DNA from: JBBIOU01 sp037443205
GTDB lineage: Bacteria; Bacteroidota; Bacteroidia; Flavobacteriales_D; UBA2798
Assembly (NCBI GenBank): GCA_037443205.1
Contig: JBBIOU010000001.1
Span: 62,001 to 126,000 of the forward strand
Reading direction: 5' to 3'
Length of the DNA stretch: 64,000 nucleotides
The position numbers were made by a program, and so were the translations under genes. Positions within the stretch are counted from its first letter, which is position 1. Each line of letters starts with the position of its first letter. The notes under the pieces are model-generated. The model did no database searches, had not been told where the DNA came from, and worked only from the letters and a program-made list of their open reading frames with translations. Of the stretch, positions 26,187 to 34,534 are shown one piece after another.

Positions 26187-29100
26187 TTATTCATCTGTTG
26201 AGCTCTTCTTGTTTTGCGAAATATATCCATAACCCGGCTTTACAACTTCAACCCATCTGCCTTTTACGCGGGCCCGGATAGTATTATCATACATGGCTTC
26301 TGTTGTAACGGCCGGCAACCAGAATTTACCGATATAGGCCGCATTTAATTTAAAGCGAAAAGTTTTACTGGTGTTTGCGGCCAGGTTATAATAGGTATAT
26401 ACTCTGTCATCACGAATATCCTGATAGGTGGCATAATCATTTTGGGTAGCGGACACAAAATCATCCATGCGTGCATTGTGTATTTCCCAGCCACTGGCAA
26501 ACATTTGATTAATCGCCATTTCTGCCAAGTAGCCGCGTTTGCCCGGGTTGCTTACAGTTACTTCGGCAATAAAATCTGTGCCTTGTTCTAATTTTGTAAT
26601 ATCAATACTTTTGCCATGGGTTGAATAGTAAGATACATTTAGGGTAACATTATTTGCTGTTTGATTATCTTCATTGCTTCCTGCCGGTGGTATTCCTTCT
26701 GCAGTAATTTTAACATACAGCGCTCCTTTACCCTGATTGGTTAAATTTAGTATTGTTTGTTTAGCAGCCGATGATGTTTTAATTTTTTGCTGAAATACTG
26801 CACGCTGAGTTGTTTTATTGATTGTTTGCGCACCATCAACCTTACAGGTAAAGCTCATAGTTTTGTCGTTTGGTGTCATACCCAGGTATTTACTTACAGC
26901 TATTAAACAATATGCTGTGGTTTGTGTGCTCATCCAATCATCGGTATTCAGTTCTTTGGCTATTTCTTTCATCAATGCAGTAGCTTTAGCATTTTCTTTT
27001 ATTAAACACATTGTTTCTAAAATCATGGCCTTATCGCGTATATCGTTTCCGAAGGTATACGATAATTCGGTGTATTTAGGTATGGCTGTGGAAGTTCCTT
27101 CGATAAGTGTTTTTGCGACACTTTGTTGTCCGCTTAAATAATAAGCTGCGGCTAATCGCCAGCGAGCCGGTAATGACAGATTTTTCATTTCTCTTAAGCG
27201 GTTCATAGCTCCTGTTTCAGGTTGTTTAGCTAAAGCAAGCGTGTAAAGTCTATATGCTTGTGTCAGGTCATCATACTGTGCATTGCCATAATATGAACTG
27301 TTGGTAGTACCTGCTCGCCAGTTGCGTGCCATTTTTTGCTGGTATTTAATCCAGTTTTGTTTCCACACTCCGGGAATTCTGTAACCTTTCGTTTCTGCTT
27401 CGAGCATAAAGTGTCCTGCGTAGCTTGTTCCCCATTCGCTGTTTTCAGTAGTACCGGGCCAATAAGCCAATCCACCTTCAGGTGTTTGAAATAGTTGAAT
27501 ATGGTCAATTGCCGCATTGATATTATTATTTATTTCAGCTTTAAAATTATTATCCAGTTCCATAACGTTTTGTAAATATAACTGCGGAAAGGCTGCAGAA
27601 GTGGTTTGTTCTATACAACCATGGGGATAACTGATAAGATATTTTAAGCGATTACCGAGGTTGATTTGGGGTATGCTCGATACTTCGAGGGTTACCGAGT
27701 TGGTTCCTTCAATACCTTTTAAGCCAACGGTGGTGCTCCAGTTTTTACCGGGCTCAATAATTGCTTCGGTTACATCGGTATGTATAGGATTGGGGTTGCG
27801 AATATCTATTTCGATTTCGTGTTTAGCTATTTCATTACCGCTGCGTGCAATTACTTTAATTTTGCCTACACCGGTGCGTTGTACCACATCCATTTCAAAA
27901 TTCAATACTTCATCACCAATTTTATTGAAGTTTAAACTTTGCTTGGTTTTATTTATTGGTTTAAAATATTCGTTTGGTAAAATTTCTACGGTAACGTTTT
28001 TAATATGAGGTTCCATCGCAAATACATTTACCGGTAATTGCACGGTTTCGCCCGGGCTTAATACACGGGGCAGCGTTGCCAATACCATTAGCGGATTGCG
28101 AACTGCAATATTTTTTTCGGTATGTCCGTAGGCATTTTCATGGCGCGCTATCAGCATTACTCTTACCGAACCAACATAATTGGGTATGGTGAGTGTATGG
28201 GTAGCTGTGGAATTTGCATTAAGCTGATGAGGTCCTGAGAACCAAATCATGGGCTTAAACCGGTTGGCTTTAGCACCTTTTTTAACCTCAGACTCTCCGT
28301 CACCACCTATTGCGAGTAGTTTATCTAATTTAGCCGCATATGCTCCCATAACCTCATCGTACAAATCCCAGGTTTTTACTCCCAGTGCTTCGCGGCTGTA
28401 AAAATGTTTCCATGGGTCGGGTGTTTTAAAATTTGTTAGGTCTAACAATCCTTCGTCAACCATGGCAAGGGTATAGGTCATAGGTCTTCCTTTATCTTCT
28501 TTAACCGTTATAGTAGTTTTGCTCTCGGGGCGTATAACATCGGGCATACTGACAACGGGATATAAATGCGATTCAGGATTTTCAACCGTTAGCGGCAGCA
28601 CGCCATATAACCGGATAGGTAAATCGTTGGCTGTAGCAGCATGTGGTTGTAACAACGAAACATTAACATATACATTGGGAGCCATTTGAGAGGTTGCAGT
28701 AAATTCAAAGCGTGTTTCTCCTTCTTGTGTTTCTACCGAATATTTTTCTATTACTTTGGTGCCCGATTCTATGCATATTATGGCTCGTCCTTTGGCTGAT
28801 GAGGGGATGGTTACTTTAACTTGTTCACCAACATTATATTTTTGTTTATCGGTAGAAAAGCTAAGCATTGAAGCATTTTCATTATCTTTTCTGTTTGCCC
28901 GTGCCCACTGTGGCCAATCTATATATACTGTTTGTCCGCTGGCGTGTCCTCCTTCCGGGTCTTTGACATAAATAAGGTATCTGCCCCAGGAAGGTCTGTT
29001 TATACGCAAGTTAAATTTTCCTTTTCCGTTGCTGGTGTTTATCCTTGTATCTAAAACAGGTATAACGCTATTGCTGGCGATGTAACTGGATAAATCTCGG

Positions 29101-31832
29101 TTGTAATTATCCCACCACCAGCGCCATTGTATCTGATAGACATTTACTTCAATGTTTCTTCTGGAAACCGCTTTTCCGTTTGCATCTACTGTGGCAATTT
29201 CTACAATATGGTCTTTGTCGGTTTCTAATGTGCCATAATAATCATTTCCTCGGGGTGCTTTTACACCCACATAATATTGGTAAGGCGAGTAAATTACCGA
29301 TTGTCTGTCTATACTAAAATCTCCTCCTTCTTCAAAAACACGTGTAACAAAAGTAGCTTTAAGCATACCCGGGGCATTATCACCAATATTAAAATCAGGG
29401 TCAGTGGTTGCGTTGCCTTCTTCGTCCAAATTATTGTCAAATATGGTTTGTTCTTCCGAACTAAATGGGCGTGTGGGATCGTCAAAAGTAAAGTCTTTAA
29501 AAGCAGGAAATGAGGTATGAGCCTGATTAAATGTTACGTCTATTTTAGCGCGCAGTTTTTTAGCAGGTGCTCCATGCAGCCATTTTGAATTTATCTTTAT
29601 TTTGTTTTCAGCATTGTATTTAGCAAGTATTTCTTTGCCAAAATCCAAATATACTTTTAAACGGTTGGGTTTAACTGTTTCTATACGCAATGATTTATTA
29701 AATTCCCTGTTTCCGACTTTTATGTATGCAGTATAGTATCCGGTGGGGGCATCCGGTGGGGTGGCGGTTCTAAAATCATAAACACCGTTTTTGTGTTTAG
29801 TGCGAATCATTTTTTGAATCTGAGTACCCATGGGGTTATATAGTTCCATACTAACCGGATGATTTAATGGCAATATCTTTTCCATGTCTTCCAACATAAA
29901 AGCAAGATAAATAGAATCGCCCGGACGCCAAACACCTCGCTCGGTGTAAATAAATCCTTTTACTCCTTTTTGCACTGTTTCTCCGCTTACATCAAACTTG
30001 CTCATTGAAAGCGCTTCACCATCCCGCATGCGTAAATAGCCGCGTTGACTTCCTTTTTTAGCAATCAGAACAAAGGGTTTTTCATCAAGTTTAATTTGTC
30101 CCATACCTTTAGAATCGGTGGTTAGCTGACCTATTTTTTGTTGCTGAAAATCGAAAAATTCTACCTGGCAATTGCTCAACGGTTTAGTTGTTTTAAGGTC
30201 ATTTAAAAATACATTCATTACCCTGTCGTTACCGGCTTTGGCTACAATTCCTATATCAGAAATTAAAATATTTTTTGATAGTCCTTTTCCATGATAATAA
30301 GATGCATGGCAAGGATTATCTCTTTCTCTGTAATCGTAATCATAATAATAATATTCGTCATAATCATCTTCATAATAATATCCGTAATCAGAATTACCCC
30401 AGTGTTTCTCTGTCCATTCTTTTTCTGGCTGAGGTTGTAATTCAACTATTTCGGTGTTTTGCGAAGCATTGCTGCATTCATAATTTGAATAGTTTTTATT
30501 GAATTTTATTTCTACTCTGTATAACGCTCCCGGCTCGGGTTTTATAATTTCTGCAAGGTCTATCGAAAAGCGGTTCCATTCGTTCAATTTTAGTTTACCG
30601 CCTTTATTAAGTTCTATTCTTTTTTGTAAAATATTTTTACCAACACGTTTCAGCTGACTGTTTCCATTCATATCATTAACCTGTAAAAACTGTACAATAT
30701 TGTTTTCATAAATGCGCATTACACTAACGTCAACAGCTTTCAGGTTTACCGCTTCAAAGGTAAAGAGCATGCCTTTTTCGGATGTTGGTACAATTACACC
30801 TTCGCCTACTGCTCTAACATCTGGTTTTAGTTGTTCAAATTCTACTTCAACCGATTTTTCGTCAGGACAAGTATAACCATGAATATTTTTTATCCCTCTG
30901 TACACATTTACTTCGGTAATACCGCTTAATCGTTGAGAAGGATAGATCATTACTTTATGCCCTTCTACCACATAATTGAGATTGAAGGAATTTTTAATTG
31001 TTATTAATCCTTTAAAGGATTGATTTTGCATGATAGGGTCAGAAAAATGAACGATAACAAATTGCTCGGGTGTTTGATTAACATTGATATAGGTTATTTT
31101 AAAATCGCCTAATGCAGGTACTTCAATAATCCTCTCGCCCGAATCGTTTGACCGAACGGGGCTTCCGTTCCATGCTAATTTTACAAAACTTTTATTATCA
31201 CCGCGCTGTATTTCGTGTACAACGAATCTGTAATTAAGCGGATCTATCTCTATCCATTCTATGTTTAATTCTTTATTATTTTGCCAAGCTTTGATGGTTT
31301 TTTTTAATTTATCGCTTTCTGTATAATCGTTTATTTGTAATCTTCCTTCCAGTTTTTGTCTTTTAAGATTGGTATTTTCGTAAGTATTTAAGCCTTCAAT
31401 ACAAACCCATAATGCTTGCTGGCGTGTTGCAAAGGTGAAGTCAAACACTTTAAACTGCTTTGGTACCTCCATTAATTTTGCCAGATGAAAACTTACCTGA
31501 TATGTTGTTCCGGGTTCAAATGATTTATCGGGTTTAAATTCTATGGTGCTTTTATCAAGCCAATGAGTTTTACCGCTGACAGCCGGTTGAAATGTGAAAA
31601 GTTGTTGTTCTATTTCTTTACCCGGCACTGTATTTTGATTACTATCAAAATCAGAAGCCAGCCGTATTTGTATTGTATTTCGGGTAGATATAATACCCGA
31701 TGTATAAGCAGCTATATAATTGGCAAATCCGGGGTTTATCTCGATTTTCTTTTTTACATTTTGACTACAGCCGAAAAGCAAAAAAGTTAATATTAAACCA
31801 AAAATTACGGGGGCTTGTTTTCTGAATTTCAT
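26187..31832 (-). CDS. Bacterial alpha-2-macroglobulin family lipoprotein
   Basis: 1881 residues. The signal peptide ends in lipobox L-F-G-C (MKFRKQAPVIFGLILTFLLFGC), so it is membrane-anchored on the periplasmic side or surface. MG domains follow: FIYTERGVWRPGDSIYLAFM is the classic macroglobulin MG3-4 segment, and MVDEGLLDLTNFKTPDPWKHF is the bait/ANA-type segment. The thioester site is intact: PHGCIEQ near residue 1405, followed by alpha/alpha toroid repeats (TPEGGLAYWPG). Such proteins trap foreign proteases. A very Tyr/Asp-rich stretch near residues 478-510 is unusual. Two-gene operon with Ppx/GppA. The upstream 405 bases hold hairpins but no gene. Confidence 0.93.
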   Translation of the reverse strand: MKFRKQAPVIFGLILTFLLFGCSQNVKKKIEINPGFANYIAAYTSGIISTRNTIQIRLASDFDSNQNTVPGKEIEQQLFTFQPAVSGKTHWLDKSTIEFKPDKSFEPGTTYQVSFHLAKLMEVPKQFKVFDFTFATRQQALWVCIEGLNTYENTNLKRQKLEGRLQINDYTESDKLKKTIKAWQNNKELNIEWIEIDPLNYRFVVHEIQRGDNKSFVKLAWNGSPVRSNDSGERIIEVPALGDFKITYINVNQTPEQFVIVHFSDPIMQNQSFKGLITIKNSFNLNYVVEGHKVMIYPSQRLSGITEVNVYRGIKNIHGYTCPDEKSVEVEFEQLKPDVRAVGEGVIVPTSEKGMLFTFEAVNLKAVDVSVMRIYENNIVQFLQVNDMNGNSQLKRVGKNILQKRIELNKGGKLKLNEWNRFSIDLAEIIKPEPGALYRVEIKFNKNYSNYECSNASQNTEIVELQPQPEKEWTEKHWGNSDYGYYYEDDYDEYYYYDYDYRERDNPCHASYYHGKGLSKNILISDIGIVAKAGNDRVMNVFLNDLKTTKPLSNCQVEFFDFQQQKIGQLTTDSKGMGQIKLDEKPFVLIAKKGSQRGYLRMRDGEALSMSKFDVSGETVQKGVKGFIYTERGVWRPGDSIYLAFMLEDMEKILPLNHPVSMELYNPMGTQIQKMIRTKHKNGVYDFRTATPPDAPTGYYTAYIKVGNREFNKSLRIETVKPNRLKVYLDFGKEILAKYNAENKIKINSKWLHGAPAKKLRAKIDVTFNQAHTSFPAFKDFTFDDPTRPFSSEEQTIFDNNLDEEGNATTDPDFNIGDNAPGMLKATFVTRVFEEGGDFSIDRQSVIYSPYQYYVGVKAPRGNDYYGTLETDKDHIVEIATVDANGKAVSRRNIEVNVYQIQWRWWWDNYNRDLSSYIASNSVIPVLDTRINTSNGKGKFNLRINRPSWGRYLIYVKDPEGGHASGQTVYIDWPQWARANRKDNENASMLSFSTDKQKYNVGEQVKVTIPSSAKGRAIICIESGTKVIEKYSVETQEGETRFEFTATSQMAPNVYVNVSLLQPHAATANDLPIRLYGVLPLTVENPESHLYPVVSMPDVIRPESKTTITVKEDKGRPMTYTLAMVDEGLLDLTNFKTPDPWKHFYSREALGVKTWDLYDEVMGAYAAKLDKLLAIGGDGESEVKKGAKANRFKPMIWFSGPHQLNANSTATHTLTIPNYVGSVRVMLIARHENAYGHTEKNIAVRNPLMVLATLPRVLSPGETVQLPVNVFAMEPHIKNVTVEILPNEYFKPINKTKQSLNFNKIGDEVLNFEMDVVQRTGVGKIKVIARSGNEIAKHEIEIDIRNPNPIHTDVTEAIIEPGKNWSTTVGLKGIEGTNSVTLEVSSIPQINLGNRLKYLISYPHGCIEQTTSAAFPQLYLQNVMELDNNFKAEINNNINAAIDHIQLFQTPEGGLAYWPGTTENSEWGTSYAGHFMLEAETKGYRIPGVWKQNWIKYQQKMARNWRAGTTNSSYYGNAQYDDLTQAYRLYTLALAKQPETGAMNRLREMKNLSLPARWRLAAAYYLSGQQSVAKTLIEGTSTAIPKYTELSYTFGNDIRDKAMILETMCLIKENAKATALMKEIAKELNTDDWMSTQTTAYCLIAVSKYLGMTPNDKTMSFTCKVDGAQTINKTTQRAVFQQKIKTSSAAKQTILNLTNQGKGALYVKITAEGIPPAGSNEDNQTANNVTLNVSYYSTHGKSIDITKLEQGTDFIAEVTVSNPGKRGYLAEMAINQMFASGWEIHNARMDDFVSATQNDYATYQDIRDDRVYTYYNLAANTSKTFRFKLNAAYIGKFWLPAVTTEAMYDNTIRARVKGRWVEVVKPGYGYISQNKKSSTDE

Positions 31833-32237
31833 AGTTGTTGGGTTTATATATAAGCAATATTAATACAAATCCCCTAGCAAATAAATGTTTGTTAAAATTT
31901 GCTATAAATTATTTATTATTTGTTTGTAATGGGCAATTTTTTGCTGTATGTTAAATGTATGGCTATCGGATAATTTAAACCCAAATTCAGCATTAGAAAT
32001 TTGAAATAAATTCAAATTTTCCGCCAGAGGCGGACTGAGTGCTTTGGTAAAGGGGGCGGGATTTGGGTTATCCGCCATCAGGCGAGCATTAGGCATGCTA
32101 ATGCGTAATGTGGGTTAAATTGTAAGGACTAAGAATACATCAGCAAATATATACAAATGCCCCGTCAATAAATTGACAGGGCATTTATAATTAACTAACT
32201 ATTACTTAACCTAAAACAGAATAGTGAGTTGTGCTTA
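31833..32237. other. 405-base intergenic gap with three hairpins, no credible gene
   Basis: Lies between the alpha-2-macroglobulin start and the DUF1573 gene terminator. Three consecutive inverted repeats: AAATTTGAA/TTCAAATTT (31997-32019, 5-nt loop), TCCGCC/GGCGGA (32020-32034, 3-nt loop) and GCATTAG/CTAATGC (32086-32104). The segment 32020-32105 is clearly more GC-rich than its surroundings. A 64-codon minus-strand ORF (31902-32096) spans the hairpins but has no recognisable features. Confidence 0.6.
32155..32186 (-). terminator. Terminator hairpin after the DUF1573 gene
   Basis: The inverted repeat AAATGCCCCGTCAAT...ATTGACAGGGCATTT pairs 15 bases with one mismatch around a minimal loop. 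It lies about 50 bases after the stop of the minus-strand DUF1573 gene. The T-run after the stem is short, so strength is uncertain. Confidence 0.7.
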
Positions 32238-32684
32238 TTATTTTGTTTTCAGCATATTGTCTTCTTTAACAGGCATGCCGGCATCTTCTACTTGTTCTAC
32301 GTTTCCTTTTATTTTTAAAATAACCGTTGGGTTATCAGGGTCGTTACAAGTTACCGTAACTTGTTTATTAATGGGGCCTACACGTTTTGTGTCATAATTT
32401 ACTTTTATAACAGCCGATGCACCCGGTTTAATAGGGTCTTTTGGCCAATCGGGAACAGTACAACCGCAAGAACCCTGAGCATTAGAAATTACCAAGGGTG
32501 CATTACCCGTATTGGTAAATTTAAATTCGCAGGAACCGTTGGAATGTTGTTTAATATTACCATAATCGTGCACATCTTTCTCAAATTTTATTTGAGGTCC
32601 ACCGGTACTTTGTGCCAATGCCGTATTTTTAAGACCTGCGAAAGCCAAGAAAAGAACTCCAATTGATAAGGCTAAATTTTTCAT
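32238..32684 (-). CDS. DUF1573 domain-containing secreted protein
   Basis: 148 residues. Signal peptide about residues 1-24 (MKNLALSIGVLFLAFAGLKNTALAQ), then a DUF1573 Ig-like domain with its hallmarks KDVHDYGNI, CEFKFTNTGNAPLVI and NAQGSCGCTVPDWP, and a short acidic/lysine tail. These small periplasmic or exported beta-sandwich proteins are abundant in Bacteroidota; their function is not established. Monocistronic, with its own terminator downstream. A near-match -7 element (TAACTTTA) lies about 18 bases before the ATG. Confidence 0.92.
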   Translation of the reverse strand: MKNLALSIGVLFLAFAGLKNTALAQSTGGPQIKFEKDVHDYGNIKQHSNGSCEFKFTNTGNAPLVISNAQGSCGCTVPDWPKDPIKPGASAVIKVNYDTKRVGPINKQVTVTCNDPDNPTVILKIKGNVEQVEDAGMPVKEDNMLKTK

Positions 32685-33034
32685 ACTCTTTTTATTTAAT
32701 GGTTTAAAGTTATTGAATATTTTATTTTAATCTGCGGGTTTAACAAAACATTAACACCGCAAGTTTTTTATTGGAATATTATCTAAAATCATGCCGAAAA
32801 AATGAGTATAACGGTATGTTTTATGTTTATCTACTTATTAGCATTATACAATACACCGAGGTTATATTGAAAAATGTAATATACTACCGCTAAGAAGCCT
32901 CTTGAGCGGCCGGATGGCACTCCGGTTATCCTGATAATATGTTGTTGCAATCAAACATTCAGCAAATTATCCTAAAATAAACATCATAAATAAAAAAATT
33001 CTGTATTTCAGAAAATATTACTATACTTGTGCCA
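32685..33034. other. 350-base divergent intergenic gap
   Basis: Between the divergent DUF1573 and phosphatase genes. No gene seen. Bases 32887-32925 can fold into CCGCT/AGCGG and CCGGA/TCCGG hairpins in a locally GC-richer patch. A near-match -7 box for the phosphatase gene (TATACTTG) is at 33022-33029. Confidence 0.5.
33022..33029 (+). promoter_or_regulatory. Probable -7 box TATACTTG for the SpoIIE-type phosphatase gene
   Basis: Seven of eight bases fit TAnnTTTG. It ends five bases before the ATG at 33035, the same spacing as the ribD box, again suggesting a leaderless message. It covers the alternative GTG at 33029, which argues for the ATG. Confidence 0.35.
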
Positions 33035-34528
33035 ATGAGTAATTTAATCAGATTAATATTAAGCAATTCGAGCATACGCATATTGGTATATGTGTTTGCT
33101 ATGATAGTGGGTATAACCATATTTTTTCTGGTAGTAGGTTATTATACTCAGATGCGTATATATGAAAGGGGTGAGTTGCAAAAACTAAGCGGTGTTGCCA
33201 ACACGCTGGCGCTGCAAATTGACGGTAATATGCATCAAACTTTATACGAACACTATCCCAGAGAAGAACAAATAAAAAGTGTACGCGAAGTAGATTTATA
33301 TTATGAGATACATAAAATACTTAAAAATGCAAAAATAGCTAATAATATAGACAGCCCTATATACACCATGGTATATTCAAAAGAAAGGGGGTATTTTGAA
33401 TTATGCATCTTTTCCGATTCTGTTTATTGGCGTTCTCCGTGGAAAAAATTCAAACCGGAACATATAGAATATTACACCACAGGCGGAAAAATAGGGCCTT
33501 ATGTTGATGAGCATGGAACGTGGCTATCTGCTTTGGCGCCTATAAAAAACTCGAAAGGAGAAATTGTTGCTGCTGTACAGGTAGATGAACTATTTGATGA
33601 TTTTATCTGGCGAACTCGTAAAGAAATAGGGATTGAAGCATTAATATCATTGGTTATCATAGGAATCGTTGCTTACATTTTATTACGCTCAATCAGAGGA
33701 ATACTTAAAAAAGAAGAAGCGCTGACAAAAGAAATATTACAATCTAACCAAATAATAGAACAAAAAAATAAGGATATTACCGATAGCATTCAATACGCCA
33801 AACGAATACAAGAAGCTATTTTACCATCCGAAGAAATTATTCGTAAAAGCTTACCGGATTCTTTTGTGCTTTTTATTCCGCGAGATATTGTAAGCGGTGA
33901 TTTTTATTGGTTTGCCGAACACAATGACCGCGTACTTATTGCAGCCGTAGATTGTACCGGACACGGTGTACCCGGTGCTTTTATGAGTATGATTGGCAAT
34001 ACCTTGTTAAATGAAATCGTAAATCAGAAAAATATTTCAGACCCGGGCGAAATTCTGAATGCCTTAGATGCCGAAATTAAAAAGGCATTAAAGCAAGAAG
34101 GCAACAATCCTGAAACACGTGATGGCATGGACCTGGCATTGGTTTCTATTTGTAAAAATTACCAAAATTTAAAATTCTCCGGAGCCTTCAGACCTCTGTT
34201 ACATATCCGCAACGGTGTATTATCCGAAATAAAAGCAAACCGCTTTCCGATTGGTGGCGGTGGAGCATATCAGAAAACCGGTTTTACAACAACTAACATA
34301 GAACTGCAAAAAGGCGATATTTTATATCTCTTCAGCGATGGTTACCCTGACCAAATCGGAGGAAATAACCATAAAAAAATTACAACCAAAAGATTTAAGG
34401 AAATTATTCTATCCAATATCAACAAACCTATGCACGAACAAGGTAAAATTTTAAAAAACGAATTATCTAATTGGCAGGGAGAAAACGAACAAATGGACGA
34501 TATACTGGTAATCGGCATCAGGGTATAA
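33035..34528 (+). CDS. Membrane sensor with SpoIIE-type PP2C serine phosphatase domain
   Basis: 497 residues. TM1 about 12-34, a periplasmic sensor region about 35-190, TM2 about 194-216, a short coiled-coil linker (QIIEQKNKDITDSIQYAKRIQEAILPS) and a PP2C phosphatase of the SpoIIE/RsbU type. The metal-binding motifs are present: RDIVSGDFYWF, AAVDCTGHGVPGAFMSMIG, DGMDLALV and LFSDGYPDQIGG, so it is probably active. Such enzymes dephosphorylate anti-sigma-antagonist or other regulatory proteins in response to an outside signal; no partner kinase is in view. The next gene starts 6 bases downstream, so the two are co-transcribed. Confidence 0.9.
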   Translation: MSNLIRLILSNSSIRILVYVFAMIVGITIFFLVVGYYTQMRIYERGELQKLSGVANTLALQIDGNMHQTLYEHYPREEQIKSVREVDLYYEIHKILKNAKIANNIDSPIYTMVYSKERGYFELCIFSDSVYWRSPWKKFKPEHIEYYTTGGKIGPYVDEHGTWLSALAPIKNSKGEIVAAVQVDELFDDFIWRTRKEIGIEALISLVIIGIVAYILLRSIRGILKKEEALTKEILQSNQIIEQKNKDITDSIQYAKRIQEAILPSEEIIRKSLPDSFVLFIPRDIVSGDFYWFAEHNDRVLIAAVDCTGHGVPGAFMSMIGNTLLNEIVNQKNISDPGEILNALDAEIKKALKQEGNNPETRDGMDLALVSICKNYQNLKFSGAFRPLLHIRNGVLSEIKANRFPIGGGGAYQKTGFTTTNIELQKGDILYLFSDGYPDQIGGNNHKKITTKRFKEIILSNINKPMHEQGKILKNELSNWQGENEQMDDILVIGIRV

Positions 34529-34534
34529 CTACAT

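Noticed and set aside
30263..30502. Two overlapping short ORFs on both strands in the alpha-2-macroglobulin gene
   Set aside because: They arise from the low-complexity segment encoding the Tyr/Asp-rich stretch and have no independent support.
31902..32096. 64-codon ORF on the minus strand
   Set aside because: It spans three hairpins in an intergenic block, has no recognisable motif, signal or membrane segment, and its composition follows the inverted repeats. Not reported as a gene.
32887..32925. GC-rich hairpins as a small RNA gene
   Set aside because: Stems of only five base pairs and no promoter or terminator around them; not enough to call.
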